Source of the DNA: Bartonella callosciuri
GTDB taxonomy: Bacteria; Pseudomonadota; Alphaproteobacteria; Rhizobiales; Rhizobiaceae
Direction of reading: 5' to 3'
DNA length: 37,003 bases
NCBI RefSeq assembly: GCF_014203215.1
Contig: NZ_JACHIM010000006.1
Location: 74,003 to 111,005 of the forward strand
Shown here: piece by piece, positions 19,828 to 28,593 of the stretch
Layout: every line of letters starts with the position of its first letter
Numbering within the stretch: the stretch's first letter is position 1
The notes under the pieces: generated by a model
Database searches by the model: none
What the model was told of the DNA's origin: nothing
The model's input: only the letters and a program-made list of their open reading frames with translations
Program-made: the position numbers and the translations under genes

Positions 19828-20643
19828 TCAAACTTGTCGTGAAAAATCAAATACTGTTTGTACTGGAACATGATCTGAAGGCTGATTCCATCCTCGTGCA
19901 TCACGAAAAATAGAGAGATCAGCAACAAAAGGTGCAAGATTTTGAGAAGACCAAATATGATCAAGCCGGCGCCCACGGTTAGCCCGCGCCCAATCACGTG
20001 CACGATAACTCCACCAAGTATAAAGTTTAGTAGGAGCAGGAACATACATGCGCATAAGATCAACCCACTGACCGTTACAACATAAAGCTTGTAAACGCTC
20101 AGTTTCAATGGGTGTATGACTTACAACCTTAAGCAATTGCTTATGAGACCAAACATCCTCTGGCAAAGGAGCAATATTCAAATCACCCACCAAAAGAGAA
20201 GAAAAGCCATTTTTCTGATCCGCTCGGATGGAGGAGATTTCTTCTAGAAAATCAAGTTTATGACGAAATTTTTCATTCACATTAGCATCAGGCACATCAC
20301 CGCCAGCAGGAACATAAAAATTATGAATTCGCATGTCATTACCATAGACTTCAACAGTCACCGAAATGTAACGAGAATCTTCCTTTTGACAAAAGAAACG
20401 CTTTTCAACACTCTTAAACGGCAAACGAGAAATAATTGCCACACCATTATAAGATTTTTGTCCATTCAATGCGATATATTTATATCCAGCCGCTTCAAAG
20501 TCCTCAACTGGGAATAAAGCATCTGAACATTTTGTCTCCTGTAAACACAAAACATCTGCAGGAAATATCTCCAAATACTGCAAAACCTGCGCAAGACGCA
20601 AACGAATAGAGTTAATATTCCAGGTAGCAATACGAAAGAACAT
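19828..20643 (-). CDS. xthA: Exodeoxyribonuclease III (ExoA/XthA family AP endonuclease)
   Basis: This Mg-dependent endonuclease/exonuclease/phosphatase-fold enzyme of about 271 residues cleaves the DNA backbone at abasic sites in base excision repair. Visible active-site motifs are IATWNINSIR near the N-terminus, the metal-binding glutamate in CLQETKCSD, YNGVAIISR, the catalytic Tyr/Asp region NFYVPAGGD and GDLNIAP, and the C-terminal RRLDHIW and SDHVPV. The ATG at 20643 is preferred to the one five codons upstream (20658) because the family begins right at the first beta strand. It lies about 30 bp after lolA on the same strand, matching the ftsK-lolA-xthA order of related genomes. Confidence 0.96.
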   Translation of the reverse strand: MFFRIATWNINSIRLRLAQVLQYLEIFPADVLCLQETKCSDALFPVEDFEAAGYKYIALNGQKSYNGVAIISRLPFKSVEKRFFCQKEDSRYISVTVEVYGNDMRIHNFYVPAGGDVPDANVNEKFRHKLDFLEEISSIRADQKNGFSSLLVGDLNIAPLPEDVWSHKQLLKVVSHTPIETERLQALCCNGQWVDLMRMYVPAPTKLYTWWSYRARDWARANRGRRLDHIWSSQNLAPFVADLSIFRDARGWNQPSDHVPVQTVFDFSRQV

Positions 20644-20673
20644 CTCTTTCAAATCCAAGGATGTAAAACTGTA

Positions 20674-21282
20674 TTATTTCTTCGAAGGAAGTGTGAACAT
20701 CCCATCAGCGAATCGAACACCTGTCCGCACATTCATAATTTGAACAGTGGTTTCCAGATTTTGTTGATCAACAATTGTCCACTGCCGTAAAGTGGTGTTT
20801 TTAGAATCAAAAACCATTCTTATTTTCCCTGCCCCAATAGTTTTATCCCGTAGAACAATCGTCACCACCCCTGGATCTTCACGAAATGCCAACAAACGCC
20901 CTGATGATACATCAATTTTATTGTCCAACAGAAACTTCATCGGCGTTTGAAAGAGCTTTGAGAAACTCCAAGTATTCAGAGCACGATTATTAACGCCTAT
21001 GAATTGACCATCTGCAATAATCTGTAAAGGTATCTTTTTGTAAATAAAACGAATTTTTCCTGGACGCTCTAAATAAAATGTCCCTTGAGACATTTTTCCC
21101 TTTGGACTAAACTGAATAAAATCACCTGTCATTGTTTTAATTGCTGCAAAGTGATTAGCAATTTTCTGCGCCTTTACCACTGTATTAGATGATTGGGAAA
21201 AAGCAGGAAAAGTTAAATACCCAAAAACAATAATTCCAACAAACCCAAAGACTCCTCTTTGTGGTAAAAAAGACGTTTTCAT
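20674..21282 (-). CDS. lolA: LolA-like outer membrane lipoprotein carrier protein
   Basis: This 202-residue periplasmic protein has a Sec signal peptide (basic N-terminus, hydrophobic stretch FVGIIVFGYLTF, probable cleavage after AFS near residue 29). The LolA fold pattern follows: KTMTGDFIQFSPKGKMSQGTFYLERPGKIRFIY, then ADGQFIGVNNRALNTWS. LolA carries lipoproteins from the inner membrane LolCDE complex across the periplasm; the lipE, macA/OMF-type and Trw lipoproteins would depend on such a carrier. It follows ftsK, separated by about 690 bp holding a tandem duplication. Its own 5' end is partly copied at about 21815-21881. Confidence 0.92.
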   Translation of the reverse strand: MKTSFLPQRGVFGFVGIIVFGYLTFPAFSQSSNTVVKAQKIANHFAAIKTMTGDFIQFSPKGKMSQGTFYLERPGKIRFIYKKIPLQIIADGQFIGVNNRALNTWSFSKLFQTPMKFLLDNKIDVSSGRLLAFREDPGVVTIVLRDKTIGAGKIRMVFDSKNTTLRQWTIVDQQNLETTVQIMNVRTGVRFADGMFTLPSKK

Positions 21283-21399
21283 AAAAAGCTCCCAAGCAAT
21301 ACAGACTTATCTTCCAATTAAACAGCAAATGATGAATAAATACCCTTCTCTAAAAGAGAAATATATTGTTTGAAAAGATTATCAAAAGATTTTTCTTTC

Positions 21400-21690
21400 A
21401 AAGTCGTTTTTCTCCAAAAGGCTTTAAAATATCGCATTGACCGACATAATCTGCTCAACTCATGATGCCTTCTTTTTCCATCCGCTCAATCAATGAAGTA
21501 GCATGATTATAGCCGATACCCAGACAACATTGAATGTAAGAGGTTAAAGCCTTATGATCACAAAGAACAAAAGCAACAGCTTAACTATAGAAATCATCGG
21601 TTACAGAAGAAGTCGTAGCAACATCAGCACCTTTTTCTGCAATTTCGTGTGTAATGGTCTCCAAAGTAATCGGTTCATACTTAAACTGCC
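21400..21690 (-). pseudogene. Remnant copy of the ftsK 3' end
   Basis: This stretch aligns with the end of intact ftsK (about 21978-22262), including the codons for the C-terminal winged-helix DNA-binding domain. It carries stop codons and substitutions that destroy the frame; for example the region matching CAAGCTGTTGC has TTAAGC on the plus strand. It has no start and no upstream domains. It forms the inner part of the tandem duplication between ftsK and lolA. Confidence 0.85.
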
Positions 21691-21814
21691 CTAAGCACCC
21701 AAATTTTCTGTTTGCCCGCACGATTTATCGAACAAACGATACCTTCTTCTTCTCTCCTCTAAAACAGCAAAGCAACACAATTATAGACCATGCTTAAATA
21801 GGAAAAACAGAACC

Positions 21815-21881
21815 AAGAAACAGTCATTCCAGCGAATCTAGCTGCTCTTTTCAGTAATAAAAAACGTTTTTATAAAAACGC
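21815..21881 (-). pseudogene. Remnant copy of the lolA 5' end
   Basis: A short stretch upstream of the ftsK stop resembles the first 20 or so codons of lolA and its leader: CTCTTTTCAGTAATAAAAAACG against CTCTTTGTGGTAAAAAAGACG, followed by similar CATAAAAAGCTCCC-like DNA. The start codon is lost (TATAAA instead of CATAAA on the plus strand). It is the second half of the ftsK/lolA junction duplication. Confidence 0.6.
21865..21880 (-). terminator. AT-rich palindrome followed by a T-run (minus strand) behind ftsK
   Basis: CGTTTTTATAAAAACG is a perfect 16-bp palindrome. On the minus strand TTTTTTATT follows it, about 95 bp after the ftsK stop. It could terminate ftsK transcripts, but the stem is AT-rich and the sequence derives from the duplicated lolA leader, so it may have arisen by chance. 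Confidence 0.35.
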
Positions 21882-21975
21882 TCCCAATCTATATTACCTT
21901 TTAAGAGGAACAGCAAATGATTAATCCACACATTTCGTTAAAGAATGTTGTGTAAAAAATGATCAAATATTTTAT

Positions 21976-24411
21976 TTAAAAGCGTTCTTCTTCTGCAGGC
22001 ACCAAAATTTCGCGTTTACCTGCATGATTTGCTGAACTAATAATGCCTTCTTCCTCCATCCTCTCAATCAATGAAGCAGCACGATTATAGCCGATGCCCA
22101 AACGACGTTGAATGTAAGAGGTCGAAGCCTTACGATCACGAAGAACAATAGCAACAGCTTGACTATAGGGATCATCTGCTGCAGGAGAAGCCGTAGCAAC
22201 ATCCGCGTCATTTTCTGCAATTTCTTGCGTAACGGTTTCTAAATAATCAGGCAATGCTTGCGCTTTGAGGTGCGCCACAACCTGCTCCACTTCATCATCA
22301 GCCACAAAAGGCCCATGAACCCGTTGGATACGCCCTCCTCCCATCATGAAGAGCATATCACCTTGTCCTAACAATTGCTCAGCACCCTGTTCGCCAAGAA
22401 TTGTTCGGCTATCGATTTTTGAACTCACAGAAAAAGAAATACGTGTGGGAAAATTAGCTTTAATGGTCCCGGTAATCACATCCACCGAAGGGCGCTGGGT
22501 CGCCATAATCACATGAATACCAGCAGCACGCGCCATTTGCGCTAAGCGTTGAACAGCACCTTCAATGTCTTTGCCAGCAACCATCATCAAATCAGCCATT
22601 TCATCAATAATAACAACGATATAGGGCATAGGACTAAAATCAAGTGTTTCCGTCTCATAAAGAGGCTCGCCAGTCTCATGATCGAATCCAACTTGAATTG
22701 TCCGCACCATTTTCTCTCCCTGACTTTCTGCTTCCTTGAGACGTGCATTAAACCCATCAATATTGCGGACACTCAGTTTTGACATTTTACTGTAGCGCTC
22801 TTCCATTTCACGAACGGCCCATTTCAGCGCAATCACCGCTTTTTTAGGATCTGTCACCACGGGTGTTAATAGATGGGGAATGCCATCATAAACCGAAAGT
22901 TCAAGCATTTTTGGATCCACCATAATGAGACGACATTGTGCAGGTGTCATGCGATAAAGAAGCGATAAAATCATCGTATTAATAGCAACAGATTTTCCTG
23001 ATCCTGTTGTCCCAGCAACCAAAAGATGCGGCATTTTTGCCAAATCTGCGATAACCGCTTCACCTCCTATTGTCTTGCCCAAAGCAAGTCCTAGTTTTGC
23101 TTTGCTCTCAGTAAATTCTTTCGCCTGTAAAATTTCTCGTAGATAAACCATCTCCCGTTTTGCATTGGGCAATTCTATGCCAACCACATTACGTCCTGGT
23201 ATTACAGCAACACGCGCTGAAATCGCGCGCATCGAACGGGCAATATCATCTGCCAAGCCGATGATACGGGAAGACTTAATACCAGCAGCCGGTTCAAACT
23301 CGTACAAAGTGACCACCGGACCAGGACGTGCATCAATAATTTTCCCTTTCACGCCAAAATCTAATAAAATCCCCTCAAGTTCCTGAGAATTAGCTTTTAA
23401 GGCAGTAGGAGAAAGTTTTATATCCCTTTCTGCCAGTGGTGGAACCGAAAGATAATCTAAAAGTGGAAGAAGAAAACCACCGTTTGAAGAAGCAGTTAAG
23501 GGCTTAAAAGTGCGGTTTTTCACGGGAAAAACACGTACTTTATCTTGATTTTCCTGATAGGGCATTTTTTCATCCAAGAAAGTTGGTTCAACCCGATCAA
23601 GGGGCTTTCCCTGCCTCTTATGGCGCCTTTTGAAAGAGAAAAAACGAAAAAAATGTGCTTGTAAAAAATAGAAAAGATGTAAAATAGCCCCAAAAGTTGT
23701 AGCAAAAAAACCATGCTGTTCTTCCTCTGCAGCATCTTCTGTATCCTCTAAGACTTCGAAAAGTGGATTAACATTTTCGTTCTTTTGAATATTTTTTACC
23801 TTTCTCTTATTTGTTCGGCGCCGCCATACCACATTGCCTGCAAAAGCAGCCATAAAGAAACTGAAAAAAATAACAGCAATACCTAAGAGTACATTCTGAA
23901 ATGGAGAAAGAAAGACAGGAAAAATTGAATAAAGAGCACTTAAAATTTTATCCCCTAAAACCCCTCCCAAGCCCATCGGCAATGGCCAATAGGTAAAAGG
24001 GACAACAGGTGTCATAAGGGCAAAAGAAATTAAAAAACAAATTATTGAGATGACCCACAAAAAAAGACGAAAAATCAAATTGTAGATATTCTTTTGTGCT
24101 AACAAAAGGAACGACCAGAATAATGGCGGCAACAAAACACCAAGACTTGCCAAACCAAAAAACTGCATGACAAAATCTGAAAAAATTGCACCCGTCCATC
24201 CCATAAAGTTTGTAATCTTATTAGGACTTGCATGCGTTAATGATGGATCTGCAACATTCCAAGTTGCTAAAGCCAAGACGCAAAAAATAATGAAACCCAA
24301 AAGCCCAAGCCCAATGAAAACACCAATCTGACGTAAAAACATTTCAATGAGCCGTGAACCATAAGATTTTTGCGCTTTCAATGAATCATAGAGAGAAGAA
24401 TTTTTGTGCAT
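21976..24411 (-). CDS. ftsK: DNA translocase FtsK
   Basis: FtsK anchors at the division septum and pumps DNA to resolve and segregate chromosome termini. The 811-residue protein has four N-terminal membrane segments (within residues 28-195), then a short charged, low-complexity linker (about 200-300). The RecA-like motor has Walker A GTTGSGKS near residue 467, the Walker B region IVVIIDEMADLMM near 597, ATQRPSVDVITGTIKANFPTRI, and GQGDMLFM. The gamma winged-helix domain (SYIQRRLGIGYNRAASLIERMEEEGI) reads KOPS-type DNA sites. The linker is short compared with E. coli FtsK but usual for alphaproteobacteria. A decayed copy of its last exon-sized segment lies just downstream. Confidence 0.97.
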   Translation of the reverse strand: MHKNSSLYDSLKAQKSYGSRLIEMFLRQIGVFIGLGLLGFIIFCVLALATWNVADPSLTHASPNKITNFMGWTGAIFSDFVMQFFGLASLGVLLPPLFWSFLLLAQKNIYNLIFRLFLWVISIICFLISFALMTPVVPFTYWPLPMGLGGVLGDKILSALYSIFPVFLSPFQNVLLGIAVIFFSFFMAAFAGNVVWRRRTNKRKVKNIQKNENVNPLFEVLEDTEDAAEEEQHGFFATTFGAILHLFYFLQAHFFRFFSFKRRHKRQGKPLDRVEPTFLDEKMPYQENQDKVRVFPVKNRTFKPLTASSNGGFLLPLLDYLSVPPLAERDIKLSPTALKANSQELEGILLDFGVKGKIIDARPGPVVTLYEFEPAAGIKSSRIIGLADDIARSMRAISARVAVIPGRNVVGIELPNAKREMVYLREILQAKEFTESKAKLGLALGKTIGGEAVIADLAKMPHLLVAGTTGSGKSVAINTMILSLLYRMTPAQCRLIMVDPKMLELSVYDGIPHLLTPVVTDPKKAVIALKWAVREMEERYSKMSKLSVRNIDGFNARLKEAESQGEKMVRTIQVGFDHETGEPLYETETLDFSPMPYIVVIIDEMADLMMVAGKDIEGAVQRLAQMARAAGIHVIMATQRPSVDVITGTIKANFPTRISFSVSSKIDSRTILGEQGAEQLLGQGDMLFMMGGGRIQRVHGPFVADDEVEQVVAHLKAQALPDYLETVTQEIAENDADVATASPAADDPYSQAVAIVLRDRKASTSYIQRRLGIGYNRAASLIERMEEEGIISSANHAGKREILVPAEEERF

Positions 24412-24842
24412 CCATCAATTCCAAATACAAAACCTTCACATTAAAAAGCTATAAAATTATGACCGCAAAGTATTAATACAGTTTTAACCATCATAATCTT
24501 AAAAATTTTTACCTGTCGTACCATAAAATACTTTCCTTCAAAATAAGGATCGAATTCTTAAAAGCATCATATAGTCTCTGTCGTATTTCAATTTTCTTTT
24601 GCATAAACCAAATATAGAAGTATAAAGTTAAATAAAACATTCAGGGCAGGATTTGCGCGATGCAGTTATGAAGTGAACGACATAAGTGGTCAGAAAGAAA
24701 AACACACTAAGAGAAGCCGGCCTGTTTATCAATCAGCCTGAGAAGAAAATCTCATCCTTTAAAGCAAAGAGGAAATTAAAATATTCGATAAAAATAATAT
24801 TAAATAAAGACATCCTGTTTAAGAGCGAATAAACTGCCAACA
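24412..24842. other. Divergent spacer between ftsK and the ubiH-type gene
   Basis: A 431-bp AT-rich region between divergent genes. It should contain both promoters, but I cannot single out a convincing -35/-10 pair. No gene or repeat is seen. Confidence 0.4.
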
Positions 24843-26138
24843 ATGGAACGAAGCGTTGTGTATTCTGATCCCAATAAAGATATAAGACCCAAGAAAAAAA
24901 CAAGATCCAATAAAAATATAAAACAATGTGATCTTCTTATTGCAGGGGGTGCCGCTGTTGGTTTAACATTGGCAATAGCGCTCAAACAAGCAGCCCCTGA
25001 TCTGAAAATTAATATCGTTGATGCTGCTTCTCAAGAGGCGCTTCCCGCTTCTAATATACGAACCATTGCCCTTGCCGCTGCTTCTATTCGTATGTTAAAA
25101 CAATTGCAATGTTGGGAACATATAAAACCCTCTGCCCAACCCATTCATTCAATGATCATCACGGATGGATGCCCAAATGATCCTGTCAAACCAACTCTTT
25201 TAACCTTTGAAGGAGATGTCACCCCCAATGAGCCCTTTGCTGCTATGGTGGAACATAGAGAACTCATCCACGCTTTAAAAAAGCGTGCAAAAGATCTTGA
25301 TATTCCTGTCATAGCAAACACGTGCGTCATTGATTTTCACCAAGAAGACCAACACATCACCGTCACCTTAAACAATGAAGAAGTTTGGCAAATGAAGCTT
25401 CTTATTGCAGCCGATGGAGCACATTCAAAATTACGCGAAAAAGCAGATCTTAAAAACTTTTCTCATCCCTATAAACAAACAGCAATTATTTGCACGATTG
25501 AGCATGAAAAACCCCATCATGGCCAAGCAATTCAACATTTCTTACCTGCTGGACCTTTCGCGCTTCTCCCTCTCAAAGGCAATCGATGCAGCATTGTATG
25601 GAATGAAAACCATAAAACTGCACAATACTACCTTAAAGCTGATGCTCTTATTTTTGAAACAGAACTCGAAAAACGCATCGGTCATCGACTTGGAAAACTC
25701 TCCTGGAATGGTGAACGTCAAGCTTTTCCTTTGAAGCTTTCTTTAACACGTCAATGTATTAAACCTCGTTTTGCCCTCGTTGGTGATTCTGCCCACACAA
25801 TCCATCCCATTGCAGGACAAGGACTCAATTTAGGATTACGCGATAGCGCCGCTCTGGCCGAAGTTATTATTGAAACAGCGCGATTGGGTCTTGATATTGG
25901 CTCCCTCACTGCTCTCGAACGCTATCAAAGCTGGAGACGTTTTGAAATTATGCGTATGGCTTTGAGCAATGACTGGCTTAATAAGCTCTTTTCTAATGAT
26001 AACCTCCTCTTACGAATGCTCCGCGATACCGGTCTTGGAATTGTCAATCAAGCGCCCAAGATAAAAAAATATTTCATTCAGGAAGCTGCCGGGCTTACCT
26101 CTAATGCCCCACGTCTGCTAAACGGACTCCCACTTTAG
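24843..26138 (+). CDS. ubiH: UbiH/UbiF/COQ6-family FAD-dependent monooxygenase (ubiquinone biosynthesis)
   Basis: This 431-residue flavoprotein belongs to the family that hydroxylates the ubiquinone ring precursor. It shows the N-terminal FAD-binding Rossmann motif in the variant form LLIAGGAAVGLTLA (residues 32-45, Ala where the third Gly of GGG is usual), the mid-chain AADGAHSKLRE (DG motif), and the C-terminal FAD ribityl motif VGDSAHTIHPIAGQGLNLGLRD near residue 312. An unusually long, lysine-rich N-terminal extension of about 28 residues precedes the Rossmann strand. No other start in frame removes it, and the ATG at 24843 has no good Shine-Dalgarno. Which ring carbon is hydroxylated cannot be read from the sequence; ubiH is the conventional name beside ftsK. 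Confidence 0.88.
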   Translation: MERSVVYSDPNKDIRPKKKTRSNKNIKQCDLLIAGGAAVGLTLAIALKQAAPDLKINIVDAASQEALPASNIRTIALAAASIRMLKQLQCWEHIKPSAQPIHSMIITDGCPNDPVKPTLLTFEGDVTPNEPFAAMVEHRELIHALKKRAKDLDIPVIANTCVIDFHQEDQHITVTLNNEEVWQMKLLIAADGAHSKLREKADLKNFSHPYKQTAIICTIEHEKPHHGQAIQHFLPAGPFALLPLKGNRCSIVWNENHKTAQYYLKADALIFETELEKRIGHRLGKLSWNGERQAFPLKLSLTRQCIKPRFALVGDSAHTIHPIAGQGLNLGLRDSAALAEVIIETARLGLDIGSLTALERYQSWRRFEIMRMALSNDWLNKLFSNDNLLLRMLRDTGLGIVNQAPKIKKYFIQEAAGLTSNAPRLLNGLPL

Positions 26139-26824
26139 GAAAAAATTATACCATTTCACTTTTCGCAATCTATAAGATTAAGACTTTCTTCTCTCAAGAT
26201 AAGCCCTTTTATTATTTTAGATTTTAAAAGAAGCTCCTAGATGTACAATGCAATCACGCAAATCCTATCATCACGATCTTTGATGCATTACGCATGCAAG
26301 CCTCCTCCTACCCCATCAAAAAAACAGATAGACGTTAAAAGATTCCCTTAATCTTTTTATTTTCAGTGCCTCTTTATGCACAGACACAGCTAATACATTT
26401 TGATAATAAAGACATTGAGAATGTATTATAGAACTCTATCAAAATATGAAAATCAACACAAAACACAGAAGCATTCTATTCTCCAAAAATACTCTCTTAA
26501 TCTAAGCACATGAATGATAAAAAGATAAAAAATGATAAAAAGATAAAAGCCTGAGTATGAACCCCTACAAAAGAGAGAGCAGAGCAAAAGTCATAAAAGT
26601 ATCCAGCAACTGTTTACAGTTCAGTATTGGAAAAAAAGAGCACATGCACAGAAATACACTTTTTGTATTTGAATGAATATATTTGTGCTTCCTACAGCTT
26701 TATCTAGTCACCCCGCACTTTAACATATATAAGCTGGCATTTTTATGCACCAAAAGAATCAAAAAACAGACTGCTCGCGTTCACCTCTCTTGAAATTTCG
26801 TATCTTGCAAAGATTGCCTATGTG
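26139..26824. other. Non-coding junction between core genes and the trw region
   Basis: This 686-bp AT-rich stretch has no supportable gene, RNA gene or integrase remnant. It holds a perfect 18-bp tandem duplication at 26513-26548. It marks the left border of the trw-associated block; no tRNA or attachment-site-like repeat is visible here. Confidence 0.45.
26513..26548. repeat. Perfect 18-bp tandem duplication
   Basis: AATGATAAAAAGATAAAA occurs twice head to tail (26513-26530 and 26531-26548) without mismatch, in the spacer left of the H-NS-type gene. It may be a slippage product in A-rich DNA. Confidence 0.9.
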
Positions 26825-27118
26825 TTATGTTACTTCTAATTCTTCAAGCGTATAACCATTCTCCAACCATTCTTTAATCCATTTAGGTCTACGTCCACGC
26901 CCATTCCATAGTTCCCATTGGTTATTGGGATTTCTATAATGACGCTCTTTATTCACAAGATCAGCTATATCAATTCCGTGCGCACTAGCAATTTCAAGAA
27001 TTTTTCGCCGCGCATTTTGCTTCTCTTTTGCTTGCCGTTTTTTTAATTCCACATCAATTTGGGCACGCATCTCTTGTAACTCATCAAAGTTCATATTTTT
27101 GAGATCATTCACCTTCAT
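26825..27118 (-). CDS. H-NS family nucleoid-associated DNA-binding protein
   Basis: A 97-residue protein with the two-part H-NS layout. An acidic/basic helical oligomerisation region comes first (residues 1-50, FDELQEMRAQIDVELKKRQAKEKQ). After a linker, the C-terminal DNA-binding domain carries the minor-groove hook WNGRGRRPKWI (about residues 70-80) and ends in LENGYTLEELEV. It resembles HvrA/H-NS-like proteins of alphaproteobacteria and plasmids. Such proteins bind AT-rich DNA and often silence acquired genes. The ATG at 27118 follows GGGGAGT. It is transcribed away from the trw-side genes and shares their 123-bp intergenic region, so control of the neighbouring AT-rich trw cluster is an attractive inference. 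Confidence 0.9.
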   Translation of the reverse strand: MKVNDLKNMNFDELQEMRAQIDVELKKRQAKEKQNARRKILEIASAHGIDIADLVNKERHYRNPNNQWELWNGRGRRPKWIKEWLENGYTLEELEVT

Positions 27119-27165
27119 TACTCCCCTTGCAAAAAAGAATTGTATCTTGCCATATTTTTAACACA

Positions 27166-27171
27166 ATTATA
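27166..27171 (-). promoter_or_regulatory. Candidate -10 box for the H-NS-type gene
   Basis: On the minus strand the hexamer TATAAT lies 48 bp upstream of the H-NS-type ATG. No well-spaced -35 is obvious (TTGATA sits 21 bp upstream, too far). This is weak evidence. Confidence 0.3.
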
Positions 27172-27241
27172 TACGACTTTTGCCTGCTTTGTTATCAAAA
27201 TTAAAATTACGATAAATATTTCACTTTGACGGAGATGTGCT

Positions 27242-27865
27242 TTGAATCACGAAAAAAATTTTATTGGTGTCTCAATTGTCACAACTGTATCCTTTTTCAG
27301 TTCAATCGCTGAAATTGGTAATCGAAGCATGAAAAATGCACCGTCTTCTTCTGATTCTCATAAATCAGCGGTCGAAAGTGATTATAAATCGCCATTTTAT
27401 AAACTATGGCAATATGTGACAAAGAACAAGCCCTCTATATATAATGGCAGTACGAATTATCCTTATAATAAGAAATACTCTTATCGAGAACGAGTTTTTA
27501 CTTCATATTGGTACTCGCCCAAAGGATTTTTAGAATCAAATAATTATACGAAAAAATCAACTTCGATGGATCTCCAAAAACAGTCATTACTTGATGATGA
27601 TTTCTCTCTTTGTAAACAAAATAACTCTGATATTGAAGGGCGTAATATATTCAGTTTTACCCCATATCTTTACACAGTCAATCAGATGCTAGCATACATT
27701 AAAAGCGGCCTAGAAAGAAATCGAATCTGTGCTCGCAAGGGATATCCTAAGCGAAACAATCTCACTTCGCGCATTTATGAAAATACAATGTGGCAACACT
27801 CAGAAAAGCCACATAGAATCGGTATTTATATCGATAAAATTTATCCGTGGGTATATTGCTTATGA
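27242..27865 (+). CDS. Unrecognised Tyr/Ser/Asn-rich protein coupled to the trwN-like gene
   Basis: A 207-residue frame starting at TTG (27242) with GGAG eight bases before it. The N-terminus has a short hydrophobic run (FIGVSIVTTVSFFSS), which could be a signal peptide or membrane anchor. The rest is polar, rich in Tyr, Ser, Asn and Lys (for example YWYSPKGFLESNNY), with no motif I recognise. The end overlaps the next gene's start as ATGA, so the two are probably co-translated. It could be an exported accessory protein of the trw cluster or an older gene in decay. No homologue is claimed. Confidence 0.55.
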   Translation: MNHEKNFIGVSIVTTVSFFSSIAEIGNRSMKNAPSSSDSHKSAVESDYKSPFYKLWQYVTKNKPSIYNGSTNYPYNKKYSYRERVFTSYWYSPKGFLESNNYTKKSTSMDLQKQSLLDDDFSLCKQNNSDIEGRNIFSFTPYLYTVNQMLAYIKSGLERNRICARKGYPKRNNLTSRIYENTMWQHSEKPHRIGIYIDKIYPWVYCL

Positions 27866-28539
27866 CTATTTCAGATTTCATTATGCTCGCTGTTGCACAT
27901 ATAACGGTTACAAACCCTGCAACACTTCCCATTGCCATCATACAAGAACTACGGGATAATATCGGTGCAATAAGTGTTAATGATAATCAGAAATTATCAT
28001 GTCAACCATCCACCTTTGGAAAAACAATCGCAAAAACTAAACAGCCGAAGCAGAGTAGCTATAATTTTGACACAAATTTGGGGCAAACTAGTGTCGAAAA
28101 TTTAAAATTATTCTCTCTCTCTCTTTCTAGTGAAAATGATCCTTACAAAAATTTTGGGGTTGTACAAACTTTTTCAGAACAATGCAATAAACGAATAACG
28201 TCTAAATATAGTTCTGAACAAACTGCATTGCGAACCGTCTTAAGTTTTTACAACACAGAAAATTTTAAGAATGATTTTACCAATGCTTATGTGCAGAACA
28301 TTGCTTCACATGTCGGAACAACAACTTCTGCTCATGAAAATGAAAGGTCGCAAAAACCAGTACAACTCCATGCAAGAGAACCAGAACGAACGACTAACAC
28401 AGAGCCTCTTCTTATTTTTCCGGAAGAATTAGCAGATGTATTTACACATAAGGCCGGTGGTGTCCATGATGCTTTTACAGCAGAAGGCGCTCTTCATTGG
28501 GAAGGCAGCAGGAGTAATGATTCTCCATCTACGGATTAA
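27862..28539 (+). CDS. trwN: VirB1/TrwN-like lytic transglycosylase homologue (diverged)
   Basis: VirB1-type proteins cut peptidoglycan so that a type IV secretion machine can cross the wall. The 225-residue product retains the family pattern in order: TLPIAIIQE, with a glutamate (E29) at the correct distance from AISVND for the catalytic Glu of the SLT fold, then LSCQPSTFGKTIAKTK and NFDTNLGQTSVENLKLF (family: NxDxGLGQINxxNL). DPYKNFGVVQTFSEQC, then ALRTVLSFYNTENFKNDFTNAYVQNI (family: ALSCYNTGNF...NGYV), completes the domain. Divergences include loss of the Ser after the Glu, of Gly and Ile in GQIN, and of the Cys in SCYNTGNF. A polar tail of about 75 residues follows. The ATG at 27862 is chosen for its ATGA overlap with the preceding gene. 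Activity is uncertain. Confidence 0.75.
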   Translation: MTISDFIMLAVAHITVTNPATLPIAIIQELRDNIGAISVNDNQKLSCQPSTFGKTIAKTKQPKQSSYNFDTNLGQTSVENLKLFSLSLSSENDPYKNFGVVQTFSEQCNKRITSKYSSEQTALRTVLSFYNTENFKNDFTNAYVQNIASHVGTTTSAHENERSQKPVQLHAREPERTTNTEPLLIFPEELADVFTHKAGGVHDAFTAEGALHWEGSRSNDSPSTD

Positions 28540-28593
28540 AACTACAATTTTGATAGGATACGGAGATGAAAGGTAGCTAAAGAAATATTAAAG

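Larger units (their letters stand above)
21235..22262 (-). repeat. Diverged tandem duplication spanning the ftsK 3' end, intergenic DNA and the lolA 5' end
   Basis: Copy one runs at about 21235-21690 and copy two at about 21815-22262, offset roughly 578 bp. The copies share, in order, the lolA start region (GACGTTTTCATAAAAAGCTCCC against ACGTTTTTATAAAAACGCTCCC), an ACAGCAAATGAT block, and the last 80-90 codons of ftsK. Each copy holds one intact gene end and one dead one. The intact lolA 5' end belongs to copy one and the intact ftsK 3' end to copy two. Similarity is patchy (substitutions plus small indels), so the event is old. Boundaries are approximate. Confidence 0.8.

Noticed and set aside
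22549-22782. Plus-strand frames inside ftsK and other long genes
   Set aside because: Antisense shadows of strongly supported genes.
26139-26824. Integration site (att repeat, tRNA or integrase remnant) at the left border of trw
   Set aside because: No tRNA, integrase fragment or matching direct repeat is visible in the window; the right border lies outside.
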